DNA of 36,330 nucleotides, from contig JBFLVI010000020.1 in assembly GCA_040758635.1 (NCBI GenBank), positions 1-36,330 on the forward strand. The letters are read 5' to 3'. Shown piece after piece: positions 1 to 7,075 of this stretch (position 1 is its first letter; each line of letters opens with the position of its first letter). Source of the stretch: Yes71-27 sp040758635. Lineage in GTDB: Bacteria; Bacillota; Desulfotomaculia; Desulfotomaculales; Ammonificaceae. The notes below the pieces were generated by a model. That model worked only from the letters and a program-made list of their open reading frames with translations. It had not been told where the DNA came from and did not search any database. A program made the translations under genes and the position numbers.

Positions 1-1219
1 CATCGTATTTTATATTGTCGAACCTCATAAATACCTTCTGCCCACGAGTTTTTTCTTTCAAAAACTGAATGGCTTCCCCGTTTTGTTCCTGCTTTACCTT
101 TACTCCGATTAACCTGATTTTTAAGCCATTATTTAAAACCAGTATTTCGGGGGAGATAATCTCTTTCACGGTGTAGTACGTTTCCCTTTCGTAACGGCTG
201 TTGTCTATCCTTGAGCCGAAGCGTAACTTTTTGGGGTCAACCTTCTTATCGAATTTTACCGGGTCGCGGAAGATATAAGGTAACTTTGCAATTTCTTCTT
301 TAAGATCTGCCTCCGGTTCTTCTTGCTTAATTATCTCAAAAATTGCGTCCTTAAAGATGGTCGTTTGTCCAAGTCCGAGCTTTTCCTTTATAACCGGGAG
401 AAAATCTTCATTTATCTCGTAGCCGATAGAGTTCCGGTTAAGGTTTTTTGCTGCCAAGGAGGTTGTCCCGCTGCCGAGGAACGGGTCAAGCACTGTGTCG
501 CCAACAAAGCTAAACATCTTAATCAGCCGCCGCGGTAGTTCTTCAGGGAACATCGCCAGGTGCTTATCTTGTTTTTCGCCCGGAAAGTTCCAGTGCCCAG
601 TAAAATACTGATTCCACTCTTCCTCGGTTAATTTAGATAACTCTTTGATTTCTTTGCTAACCTTCGGAGGAGTACCATATTTCTTAAAAACCAAGATAAA
701 CTCGTAATCCAGCTTCAGAATGCCGTTGCGGGGATAGGGGAAAGAGCCCATTACAGTGGCGCCGCCGGTCGTATGGCAGGTGGTAACCTTTTGCCAGATG
801 ATCGCCCCCATATAATCAAAGCCGGTACTTTCGCAAAACTTGATAATTTCCGTTCTTATCGGGATGACTTTATACCTTCCGTAATAGACCGAGCGGGCAA
901 ACTGGTCACCAATGTTGATACACAGGCGGCAGCCTTTGTGTAAGACTCGGCGGCACTCGTTCCACACTAAGTTGAGGTTGTTGATATAATCCTCGTAGGT
1001 ATCGTTAAAACCGATCTGCTTTCCGTTGCCGTAGTCCTTCAACTGCCAGTAAGGTGGTGAGGTGATGATAAGGTGAACTGATTCATCCGGCACCTCTTTC
1101 ATCCATCTCGAATCGCCGATGATTATTTTATGGGTTGTTTTCATCATATCCTCACCCCTGGCTTCGCCCCTGCGGTTTTGAAGGAAGACGGCTTCGATAA
1201 ATTTCTTCCACGGGCGCAT
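1..1219 (-). CDS. Site-specific DNA methyltransferase (beta class) with SNase-like C-terminal region, partial
   Basis: The frame stays open from an ATG at 1219 to the left edge, giving 406 residues with the C-terminus missing. TSPPYW at residues 53-58 is the catalytic motif IV, and DPFLGSGTT at 245-253 is the SAM-binding motif I. This order (IV before I) defines beta-class N6-adenine or N4-cytosine methyltransferases. From about residue 360 the protein resembles the staphylococcal nuclease fold (KIRLIGV, then an FLKEKTRG helix and KVFMRFD strand). The family's Asp-Thr-Pro-Glu after the first strand is replaced by Lys-rich residues, so nuclease activity is doubtful. The ATG at 1219 has AGGAGG 8 nt upstream; a second start, MKTTHKIIIGD about 25 residues later, fits the usual family N-terminus. 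No cognate restriction gene is visible. Codon use is more AT-rich than the following genes, suggesting acquisition. Target sequence unknown. Confidence 0.9.
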   Translation of the reverse strand, partial: MRPWKKFIEAVFLQNRRGEARGEDMMKTTHKIIIGDSRWMKEVPDESVHLIITSPPYWQLKDYGNGKQIGFNDTYEDYINNLNLVWNECRRVLHKGCRLCINIGDQFARSVYYGRYKVIPIRTEIIKFCESTGFDYMGAIIWQKVTTCHTTGGATVMGSFPYPRNGILKLDYEFILVFKKYGTPPKVSKEIKELSKLTEEEWNQYFTGHWNFPGEKQDKHLAMFPEELPRRLIKMFSFVGDTVLDPFLGSGTTSLAAKNLNRNSIGYEINEDFLPVIKEKLGLGQTTIFKDAIFEIIKQEEPEADLKEEIAKLPYIFRDPVKFDKKVDPKKLRFGSRIDNSRYERETYYTVKEIISPEILVLNNGLKIRLIGVKVKQEQNGEAIQFLKEKTRGQKVFMRFDNIKYD

Positions 1220-1283
1220 CTTTTTTCCTCCTCTTTCAGTCCAGAATTCAGATAAGGCCGCAGTTTCATTCACCGGTGGTTGT

Positions 1284-1317
1284 AAAAACGGGTGGACGAA
1301 CCCGGTTTTTATTTTTT
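1284..1317. terminator. Hairpin with T-run between methyltransferase and sigG
   Basis: AAAAAC-GGGT pairs with ACCC-G-GTTTTT around a six-base loop and is followed by ATTTTTT on the plus strand; the minus strand also ends in a T-run. No plus-strand gene ends just upstream, so it may be the remains of an upstream operon end that preceded sigG before the methyltransferase arrived. That origin is inference. Confidence 0.5.
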
Positions 1318-1332
1318 GATTAATTTTAAAAG

Positions 1333-1362
1333 GTATAAACAAAAATCGCCGTGGCAATAATG
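1333..1362 (+). promoter_or_regulatory. Sigma-F-type promoter of sigG-spoIIR
   Basis: GTATA at 1333-1337 matches the sigma-F -35 (GYWTA). GGCAATAATG at 1353-1362 matches nine of ten positions of the -10 (GGNRANAMTW), with a 15-bp spacer. In B. subtilis both sigG and spoIIR are sigma-F genes, so the match fits the genes it precedes. The start codon lies about 45 bp downstream. Confidence 0.6.
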
Positions 1363-1411
1363 ACAATCGAAGAAGGTCGCAAATACGGCATTGATGTGAG
1401 GCGGGGCGACT

Positions 1412-2182
1412 ATGATCAACAAGGTTGAAATCTGCGGGGTGAATACGGCCAAACTGCCGGTTTTAACTGCGGCCCAGATGCAGAAGCTCTTCGAGGCGAT
1501 GAAGCAGGGTGATCGTAGCGCCCGGATGGAGTTGATCAACGGAAATTTGCGGCTGGTTTTGAGTGTGATTCAGCGTTTTACGAACCGGGGGGAGTATGTG
1601 GACGACCTCTTTCAGGTCGGTTGCATCGGTTTAATCAAGGCGATTGACAACTTTGACCTCAGCCAGAACGTAAAGTTTTCTACCTACGCGGTGCCGATGA
1701 TCATCGGCGAGATCCGCCGCTACCTGCGGGACAACAACGCCATCCGGGTCTCGCGCTCGCTCCGGGATGTGGCCTACAAGGCCCTCCAGGTAAGGGACGC
1801 CCTGGCGAGCAAGAACGCGCGGGAGCCTTCGGTAAACGAAATCGCCAAGGAGTTAAACCTGCCGCAGGAAGAGGTGGTGCTGGCCCTGGACGCCATCCAG
1901 GAGCCGGTGTCGCTGTTTGAACCGATCTACCACGACGGCGGGGACCCGATCTACGTTATGGACCAGATCGGGGACGAGAAAAACCAGGACGCGAACTGGC
2001 TTGAGATCATTGCGATCCGGGACGCGCTCCAGCGCTTGAGCGACCGGGAACGGTTGATCCTCACGATGCGTTTCTTTGAAGGGAAAACGCAGATGGAGGT
2101 AGCCGAGGAAATCGGGATTTCTCAGGCACAGGTTTCCCGCCTGGAGAAAGCGGCTCTCAATCATATCCGGAAGTACATGTGA
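1412..2182 (+). CDS. sigG: RNA polymerase sporulation sigma factor SigG
   Basis: Forespore-specific late sigma factor that directs RNA polymerase to germination and spore-protection genes after engulfment. The 256-residue protein begins with the SigG-specific VEICGVNTAKLPVL block (near residues 5-18) that binds anti-sigma factors. Region 2 follows (NGNLRLVLSVIQRF, GEYVDDLFQVGCIGL, KFSTYAVPMIIGEIRRYLRD), then region 3, and region 4 with the helix-turn-helix GKTQMEVAEEIGISQAQVSRLEKAA. Length and motif order are those of B. subtilis SigG. The ATG follows a GAGGCGGGG ribosome binding site. A sigma-F-type promoter lies upstream. spoIIR follows directly, probably in the same transcript. spoIIGA and sigE, which usually precede sigG, are not seen here; a methyltransferase occupies that side. 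Confidence 0.98.
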   Translation: MINKVEICGVNTAKLPVLTAAQMQKLFEAMKQGDRSARMELINGNLRLVLSVIQRFTNRGEYVDDLFQVGCIGLIKAIDNFDLSQNVKFSTYAVPMIIGEIRRYLRDNNAIRVSRSLRDVAYKALQVRDALASKNAREPSVNEIAKELNLPQEEVVLALDAIQEPVSLFEPIYHDGGDPIYVMDQIGDEKNQDANWLEIIAIRDALQRLSDRERLILTMRFFEGKTQMEVAEEIGISQAQVSRLEKAALNHIRKYM

Positions 2183-2196
2183 GGGAGGGGTGCAAA

Positions 2197-2826
2197 ATGA
2201 AAATAAAACGGTTTTTGTTGAGTATATTACTGATCGGCCTGGTTTCGACCGGGCTGGCCGCCGGCATCTGGTACGAGCGGGCGGTGGAGGCTTACAACCC
2301 GGACAACCTCATCCGGCTGCACGTCATTCCGAACAGCGACGCGCCGGTGGACCAGATCCTCAAACACCGGGTCCGCCGGGCGGTGATCGAGGCGATGGCA
2401 CCGGAATTCCGGGGAGTCAAGGACGTTCGGGAGGCCCGCCGGCTCGTTGACGCCAACATGGAGCGGATCGAGGCAGCGGCCGTCAAGGAGATCGCGTCTG
2501 CGGGAAAGGACTACGGCGTCCGCGTCTACCACGGGCAGTTCGACTTTCCGGAGCGGACTTACGGTAACCTTACGCTGCCGGCAGGAGAGTACGAGGCCGT
2601 CCGGGTCGTCCTCGGCGCGGGCAAGGGGCAGAACTGGTGGTGCGTGCTCTTCCCGCCGCTCTGTCTGGTAAACATCGAGGTGGCCGAGGCGGAGGTTCCC
2701 GTCCTGGCCGGCGAGACCGGCGCGGACAAGGTGCAGTTTCGCTCCCGCCTGTGGGAGCTTGCCGAGCGCCACCTGGAACCGTTGAAACAGGTCGTCCGGA
2801 GGTCCGAGGCCGACAGGCACAACTGA
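2197..2826 (+). CDS. spoIIR: Stage II sporulation protein R (SpoIIR)
   Basis: Secreted forespore signal that triggers SpoIIGA in the mother cell membrane to process pro-sigma-E. The 209-residue protein has an N-terminal hydrophobic export segment (about residues 5-23). The family hallmarks follow: NLIRLHVIPNSDAPVDQ and, later, GKGQNWWCVLFPPLC. The ATG at 2197 has GGGAGGGG (2183-2190) in front of it. A GTG at 2179 would add six residues but has no ribosome binding site. The gene starts 14 bp after sigG ends and is likely co-transcribed from the same sigma-F promoter, which suits a forespore-made signal. The pairing of sigG with spoIIR differs from B. subtilis, where they lie apart. Confidence 0.95.
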   Translation: MKIKRFLLSILLIGLVSTGLAAGIWYERAVEAYNPDNLIRLHVIPNSDAPVDQILKHRVRRAVIEAMAPEFRGVKDVREARRLVDANMERIEAAAVKEIASAGKDYGVRVYHGQFDFPERTYGNLTLPAGEYEAVRVVLGAGKGQNWWCVLFPPLCLVNIEVAEAEVPVLAGETGADKVQFRSRLWELAERHLEPLKQVVRRSEADRHN

Positions 2827-2863
2827 CCCTGAAAAATTACTTCTTCACCGCCCACAAAATGAT

Positions 2864-2892
2864 GCCGGGTTGCCGCCCGGCTTACGTTTTTA
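2864..2892 (+). terminator. Terminator-like hairpin after spoIIR
   Basis: GCCGGG and CCCGGC form a six-pair GC stem around TTGCCG, followed by TTACGTTTTT. It lies 38 bp past the spoIIR stop. The T-run is interrupted, so it may be weak. Confidence 0.5.
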
Positions 2893-2948
2893 TGGGCTTC
2901 TACCTTTTACCAGAGGGGCATATATTTTTTAAACGGGAGGGCGGTGGC

Positions 2949-3215
2949 ATGATTAAGGTGTCAGACCTGCGGATGCTGGAGGTTATCAACGTCGTAGACG
3001 GGCGGCGCCTGGGGCTGATAAAGGATATTGACGTTGACGTGGAGAACGGCAAGATCAACGCCCTGGTCCTGCCGGGCTCGTCCCGGTTGCTCGGGTTTTT
3101 CGGCAAGGAAGAGGAAGTCGTCATTCCCTGGGAGAAGGTGGTACGCATTGGGATGGACGTAATCCTGGTCGAGGCCCCGGGAGATTCCTACGGCCGCTAC
3201 TCCTACCGGCGCTAA
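2949..3215 (+). CDS. ylmC: YlmC/YmxH family PRC-barrel sporulation protein
   Basis: Small 88-residue protein made almost entirely of one PRC-barrel domain (MIKVSDLRMLEVINV through EEEVVIPWEKVVRIGMDVILVE). It is a recognised Firmicute family (YlmC/YmxH) found in spore formers, usually next to sigG or dacF. Its biochemical role is not established. The ATG at 2949 is preceded by GGGAGGGCGG; the frame is open far upstream inside spoIIR, but that part is a shadow. The C-terminus is a short Tyr/Arg-rich tail. A strong terminator follows, so the gene is probably expressed as a single unit or as the end of the sigG-spoIIR transcript. Confidence 0.9.
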   Translation: MIKVSDLRMLEVINVVDGRRLGLIKDIDVDVENGKINALVLPGSSRLLGFFGKEEEVVIPWEKVVRIGMDVILVEAPGDSYGRYSYRR

Positions 3216-3228
3216 ATCAAGTTTCGAC

Positions 3229-3256
3229 ATTTAGGAACAAGATTCCTAAATTTTTT
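3229..3256 (+). terminator. Rho-independent terminator after ylmC
   Basis: TTTAGGAA (3230-3237) and TTCCTAAA (3243-3250) pair perfectly around CAAGA and run directly into TTTTTT. It separates the sporulation genes from the nrd operon. Confidence 0.85.
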
Positions 3257-3264
3257 ATCTAATT

Positions 3265-3278
3265 CTCGTCCGGACGAG
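3265..3278. repeat. 14-bp perfect palindrome
   Basis: CTCGTCCGGACGAG reads the same on both strands. It lies about 60 bp upstream of the nrd promoter, so it could bind a dimeric regulator. I recognise no known operator in it. Confidence 0.5.
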
Positions 3279-3338
3279 CCTGAGCCCGGCCGGTGATTAA
3301 AATGACTGTTCTTGCTCCTTTTTCTCGCCTTTTTACCG

Positions 3339-3367
3339 TTTACAAACCCCAAATCTTGTGGTATAAG
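3339..3367 (+). promoter_or_regulatory. Sigma-A promoter of nrdR-nrdD
   Basis: TTTACA at 3339-3344 and TATAAG at 3362-3367 with a 17-bp spacer. The first NrdR box fills the spacer and the second lies just downstream of the -10, an arrangement suited to repression. Confidence 0.7.
3346..3361 (+). promoter_or_regulatory. NrdR box 1
   Basis: Sixteen bases with the core AAATCTTGTGG resemble the NrdR-box consensus acaCwAtATaTwGtgt. The box sits between -35 and -10. It is the poorer match of the pair, but its CTTGT lies exactly 32 bp before that of box 2. Confidence 0.6.
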
Positions 3368-3377
3368 TCTTGTTAAA

Positions 3378-3393
3378 ATACTATATCTTGTTG
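3378..3393 (+). promoter_or_regulatory. NrdR box 2
   Basis: ATACTATATCTTGTTG is a close match to the NrdR consensus. It lies 32 bp (three helical turns) from box 1, the spacing known for paired NrdR boxes, and just downstream of the expected transcription start. Confidence 0.75.
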
Positions 3394-3451
3394 GGGTGGC
3401 TAAAACTTTCCTCCTTAAGAAAGATATGGTTAGGAAAAGGATTTGGACGAG

Positions 3452-3922
3452 ATGCGCTGTCCGTTCTGCACCTTTGCGGACACCCGGGTTGTTGACACCC
3501 GGGCCGCCGACGAGGGAGCGACAATCAGGAGACGTCGGGAGTGTCCCCACTGCAACCGGCGCTTCACGACCTTCGAGCGCGTTGACGAACTGCCGCTGGT
3601 GGTAGTGAAGAAGGACGGCCGCCGGGAAATCTTCAACCGCACGAAGGTGATGGGCGGCCTTTTGAAGGCGTGTCACAAGCGTCCGGTGAAGCCGGAAGAC
3701 CTGGAGCGGATCGTAGATGAGGTGGAGCGGGAGGTGCGGAACCGGCTGGAACCCGAGGTGCCAAGCTACGTAATCGGAGAGCTGGTGGTGGACAGGCTCC
3801 GCTGGCTGGATGAGGTGGCTTACGTCCGTTTCGCCAGTGTTTACCGGGAGTTCCGGGACGGGCAGGACTTTAAGGCGGAGCTGGAACGGATGTTCAAAGA
3901 TCATAAAGGGGGTAGAACTTAG
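3452..3922 (+). CDS. nrdR: Transcriptional repressor NrdR
   Basis: ATP/dATP-sensing repressor of ribonucleotide reductase genes. The 156-residue protein has the N-terminal zinc ribbon (MRCPFC at 1-6, later CPHC) with the family's basic stretch between (TIRRRRECPHCNRRFTTFE), then an ATP-cone domain (about 45-135: VVKKDGRREIFNRTKV). The ATG at 3452 gives the canonical MRCPFC start; an in-frame TTG at 3443 is less likely. Two NrdR boxes overlap its promoter, so it probably represses itself and nrdD. Its stop codon overlaps the nrdD GTG by one base, showing tight co-expression with the enzyme it controls. Confidence 0.97.
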   Translation: MRCPFCTFADTRVVDTRAADEGATIRRRRECPHCNRRFTTFERVDELPLVVVKKDGRREIFNRTKVMGGLLKACHKRPVKPEDLERIVDEVEREVRNRLEPEVPSYVIGELVVDRLRWLDEVAYVRFASVYREFRDGQDFKAELERMFKDHKGGRT

Positions 3923-5952
3923 TGTTCCAGGTCATCAGAAAGCGCGACGGGCGGGAAGTACCGTTTGACGAGACCAAGATCACCGACGCCATCTTCAAGG
4001 CGGCGCGGGCGGTGGGCGGTGAGGACCGGGAAACGGCCATGCGGCTAACGCTCGAGGTGCTGCGGATGCTGAAGGCCAAGTACAACGGCACGGCCTTCGG
4101 GGTTGAAGACGTGCAGGACATCGTGGAAAAGGTGCTCATCGAGGCCGGTCACGCGCGTACGGCCAAGGCTTACATTCTCTACCGCGACTGGCGCACGCGC
4201 ATCCGGGAGACGAAAAGCGAACTGATGGACGCGGTGGAGGAGATCCTGGAAGAAACAAGCCGGGAAAACGCCAACGTTTCCAATTCCCCTTCAGCCAAGA
4301 TGCTCCAGGTTGCCGAAGCGGCGAGCAAAAAGTACTACCTCACCCGGCTTATCCCCGAAGAGTTCGCCCAGGCGCACATCCGGGGCGACCTGCACATCCA
4401 CGACCTGGGTTTTTACGCCAAGACCCTGAACTGCATCCAGATTCCCTTGGGCAGGCTGCTGTCTGAGGGGTTCAACACCGGCCACGGCTACATCCGGCCC
4501 CCGAAGCGGCCCGGCTCCGCGACCGCGCTGGCCTGCATCATCCTGCAGAGTTCCCAGAACGACATGTTCGGCGGACAGTCTTTCGCTTTCTTTGACCGGG
4601 ACATGGCTCCGTACGTGGAAAACGCCACCGAGGACGAGGTATACCAGGCGATGGAGGCACTGGTATATAACCTGAACAGCATGCATTCGCGGGCCGGCGC
4701 CCAGGTCCCCTTTTCCAGCATCAATCTCGGCACGGAAACCAGCGAGGCGGCCCGGAAAGTGACGCGCAACCTCCTGCTCGCCTACGAGGCCGGCCTGGGA
4801 CGCAACGAAGCCCCCATCTTTCCGAATATCATCTTCCGGGTGAAAAAAGGGATCAACTTCGAACCGGGTGACCCCAACTTCGACCTGTTCCAGCTGGCGG
4901 TGCGGGTGGCCGCCAAGCGCCTCAACCCCACCTTCAGCTTTATGGATGCAAGCTTCAACGCTCCCTACAGCGACCAGGTATCCTACATGGGCTGTCGTTC
5001 GCGGGTGATGGCTAACCGGCGCGGCCCGGAGGTGACCGAGGGGCGGGGAAATCTTTCCTTCACCACCATCAACCTGCCGCGGGTGGCGCTGAAGGCCGAG
5101 CGCGACCTGAAGAAGTTCTTCAGCATACTGAATGACGCCGCCGAGGTCGGCATCCGGCAGCTCTTCCACCGCTTCACCCTTCAGGCACGGTTAAGGGTGA
5201 AGGACATTCCGTTCGTAATGGGACAGGGGCTTTACCTGGACGCCGCCGGCCTGAAGCCGGAAGATCCCATTGTGGAAGCGATCAAACACGGCACGCTGGC
5301 CCTGGGCTTTATCGGGCTCGCCGAGACACTGGTGGCACTCACCGGCAGGCACCACGGCCAGGACGCCGGGGCGCAGGAGCTGGGGCTGGAAATCGTCCGC
5401 CGTCTCCGGGAACGGATCGACGCGGCCTGCGAGGAATACAACCTGAACTACACCCTCCTGGCCACGCCGGCGGAGGGTCTGGCCGGGCGGTTCGTGCGGC
5501 TGGACCGGAAGGAGTTCGGCATCGTTCCCGGGGTCAACGACCGGGAGTACTACACCAACTCGTTCCACATCCCGGTTCACTTCCCGATCGAGTGCTTCCA
5601 GAAGATCGAGCTCGAGGGGCCGTACCATAAATTCTGCAACGCCGGGCACATCAGCTACGTAGAACTTCCCTCGCCGCCGGTGCACAACCCTGAGGCGGTA
5701 GAGGCAATCGTTCGTTATATGGCTAAATGCGATATGGGCTACGTAGGGGTGAACTTCCCGGTGGACTTCTGCACAAGGTGCAGCTTCTCCGGGGTGCTGG
5801 GAGAGTCCTGCCCGAAGTGCGGATCGGCCGAAATCAGGCGGGTGCGGCGGATCACCGGCTACCTCTCCACGGTGGACCGCTTCAACGACGCCAAGGTGGC
5901 GGAGCTGAAGAGCCGGGTGGTGCATTTAGGGAAGCCGGAGATGGTGCATTAG
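3922..5952 (+). CDS. nrdD: Anaerobic ribonucleoside-triphosphate reductase, class III
   Basis: Reduces ribonucleotides to deoxyribonucleotides by glycyl radical chemistry in the absence of oxygen. The 676-residue protein starts with an ATP-cone (residues about 1-95, VIRKRDGREVPFDETKI) for allosteric control. The catalytic barrel follows. Near the C-terminus lie the zinc-binding pairs FCTRC and CPKC and then RRITGYLS, whose Gly646 is the radical site, 30 residues from the end. The start is a GTG overlapping the nrdR stop. The activase nrdG lies downstream but is separated by two small ORFs. No aerobic reductase is visible, consistent with an anaerobe. Expression is probably repressed by NrdR through the boxes upstream of nrdR. 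Confidence 0.97.
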   Translation: MFQVIRKRDGREVPFDETKITDAIFKAARAVGGEDRETAMRLTLEVLRMLKAKYNGTAFGVEDVQDIVEKVLIEAGHARTAKAYILYRDWRTRIRETKSELMDAVEEILEETSRENANVSNSPSAKMLQVAEAASKKYYLTRLIPEEFAQAHIRGDLHIHDLGFYAKTLNCIQIPLGRLLSEGFNTGHGYIRPPKRPGSATALACIILQSSQNDMFGGQSFAFFDRDMAPYVENATEDEVYQAMEALVYNLNSMHSRAGAQVPFSSINLGTETSEAARKVTRNLLLAYEAGLGRNEAPIFPNIIFRVKKGINFEPGDPNFDLFQLAVRVAAKRLNPTFSFMDASFNAPYSDQVSYMGCRSRVMANRRGPEVTEGRGNLSFTTINLPRVALKAERDLKKFFSILNDAAEVGIRQLFHRFTLQARLRVKDIPFVMGQGLYLDAAGLKPEDPIVEAIKHGTLALGFIGLAETLVALTGRHHGQDAGAQELGLEIVRRLRERIDAACEEYNLNYTLLATPAEGLAGRFVRLDRKEFGIVPGVNDREYYTNSFHIPVHFPIECFQKIELEGPYHKFCNAGHISYVELPSPPVHNPEAVEAIVRYMAKCDMGYVGVNFPVDFCTRCSFSGVLGESCPKCGSAEIRRVRRITGYLSTVDRFNDAKVAELKSRVVHLGKPEMVH

Positions 5953-6019
5953 TAGCGCAATTCGTGTCGGCTATCTACAAATAGGGGGTTCCGACTGACC
6001 CGATAATAAGGGTGTAGCT

Positions 6020-6178
6020 ATGGCGAATGAGGTTAAAGCTTCCTTTCTAAAAGAGTTGACTAAGAGGTATGGGCCCTTACGCAAGCTAACATTCCAAATG
6101 AGCGGGTTGGCCGAGCTTTGTACCTTTCTGGAATACGTTAATGTTTACGGATGGTATAGACGAATTGAAGCCAAGTGA
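6020..6178 (+). CDS. Small hypothetical protein, 52 aa
   Basis: ATG with AAGGGTG five bases upstream, ending in TGA. The product is basic and has no recognised domain: an N-terminal charged helix (ASFLKELTKRYGPL) and a more hydrophobic C-terminal half (LAELCTFLEYVNVYGWY). It begins 67 bp after nrdD and ends 15 bp before another small ORF, and the pair interrupts the usual nrdD-nrdG adjacency. Base composition is clearly more AT-rich than nrdD and nrdG, suggesting later arrival. I do not recognise the family; a small two-gene cassette such as a toxin-antitoxin pair is only one possibility, with no motif to support it. Confidence 0.55.
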   Translation: MANEVKASFLKELTKRYGPLRKLTFQMSGLAELCTFLEYVNVYGWYRRIEAK

Positions 6179-6193
6179 GTTGGGGTGTTAACG

Positions 6194-6367
6194 ATGAAGG
6201 AAAAACAGGAACGGGTATGGGTTGTTGTAAAAGTCGAGAGTGGTATTCCTGTTACGGTTGAAGCTTACCGTAATCAGCAATCTGCCGAGAAGCGAGAGCG
6301 GTTCTGGCGCGAGAATATGCATCCGGAGAACGATGAAACTGGTGTTTTTAGAATCGCAGTTAGCTGA
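6194..6367 (+). CDS. Small hypothetical protein, 57 aa
   Basis: ATG at 6194 behind TTGGGGTG; an in-frame GTG at 6185 would add three residues. The protein starts with charged residues, then two probable beta strands (RVWVVVKVESGIPVTVEAY), a charged helix (QSAEKRERFW) and HPENDETGVFRIAV. The pattern resembles short conserved hypothetical proteins of thermophilic Firmicutes, from memory only. Its strand-helix-strand shape and small size would suit a compact binding domain. It is coupled to the 52-aa ORF before it and followed by a weak hairpin before nrdG. Confidence 0.65.
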   Translation: MKEKQERVWVVVKVESGIPVTVEAYRNQQSAEKRERFWRENMHPENDETGVFRIAVS

Positions 6368-6390
6368 CCTTGACCAAAAGGTCGGTTTTA
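6366..6390 (+). terminator. Weak terminator-like hairpin before nrdG
   Basis: GACCTT and AAGGTC form a six-pair stem around GACCAA, followed by GGTTTTA. It overlaps the end of the 57-aa ORF. The stem is short and the T-run poor. Confidence 0.35.
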
Positions 6391-6428
6391 GGATTGCGTC
6401 ATAAAGACCGCTCTAGTTAAGGAAATTT

Positions 6429-6956
6429 ATGGTGGATAGTTTAGGCGCAACAACTTTTCTGCGTATTGCCGGCGTTGTTCGCGAGAGCGTGGTGGACGGA
6501 CCGGGCCTCCGCTACGTCGTCTTCGCGCAGGGTTGCCCGCACCGCTGCGTTGGGTGTCATAACCCGGAGACGTGGGACCCGGCGGGCGGGTACCGGGTAA
6601 CCGTTGAAGAGCTCCTGGCGGATATCGTCCGCAACCCGCTGCTTAGCGGGATCACCTTCTCCGGCGGGGAACCTTTCCAGCAGGCGGCCGCTTTTGCGGT
6701 TTTGGGGCGGGCGCTCCGGGAGAAGGGTTACGACATCGTCACCTACACCGGCTACACCTACGAAGAGCTCCAGGCGATGGCGGACCCGGGGGTGCAGGAC
6801 CTCCTTACGGTGACCGACATCCTGATTGACGGCCCCTTCATTCTGGACGAGCGGGACCTTACCCTTCCCTTCCGCGGTTCCCGAAATCAGCGCATTATTG
6901 ACCTTCGTGCCACAAGAGCGAGCAAATCTTCGAAAAGAGCTTTCTTTCAAACTTAA
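6429..6956 (+). CDS. nrdG: Anaerobic ribonucleotide reductase activating protein
   Basis: Radical SAM activase that installs the glycyl radical on NrdD. The 175-residue protein has the CxxxCxxC cluster motif at C36, C40 and C43 (CPHRCVGC), followed by HNPETWDP and the SAM-binding TFSGGEPFQQ. Both are standard for NrdG. The C-terminus (RGSRNQRIIDLRA) is the family's usual end plus a short basic tail. ATG at 6429 with AAGGA six bases upstream. Its partner nrdD lies upstream beyond two small ORFs; whether it shares the NrdR-controlled transcript depends on read-through of about 480 bp. Confidence 0.95.
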   Translation: MVDSLGATTFLRIAGVVRESVVDGPGLRYVVFAQGCPHRCVGCHNPETWDPAGGYRVTVEELLADIVRNPLLSGITFSGGEPFQQAAAFAVLGRALREKGYDIVTYTGYTYEELQAMADPGVQDLLTVTDILIDGPFILDERDLTLPFRGSRNQRIIDLRATRASKSSKRAFFQT

Positions 6957-6992
6957 GAAAACGTCTTCCGGAAAAATCAGTTTCAATCGCAT

Positions 6993-7020
6993 TTGGCATA
7001 TTTTACGGCAGGCGTAATAT
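6993..7020 (+). promoter_or_regulatory. Sigma-A promoter before the winged-helix regulator
   Basis: TTGGCA (6993-6998), 16-bp spacer, TAATAT (7015-7020). It is followed by an AT-rich then strongly G-rich stretch leading to the TTG start at 7076. Confidence 0.6.
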
Positions 7021-7075
7021 AATAAAAAATAAAATTTTGGTTTTTTGGGGTTCTTGGGTTTTTGGGGGGGGCAGA

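Noticed and set aside
323..538. Plus-strand 71-codon frame
   Set aside because: It lies antisense to the SAM-binding motif region of the methyltransferase.
6020..6367. Toxin-antitoxin pair
   Set aside because: Two small coupled ORFs suit the layout, but neither protein shows a known toxin or DNA-binding antitoxin motif.
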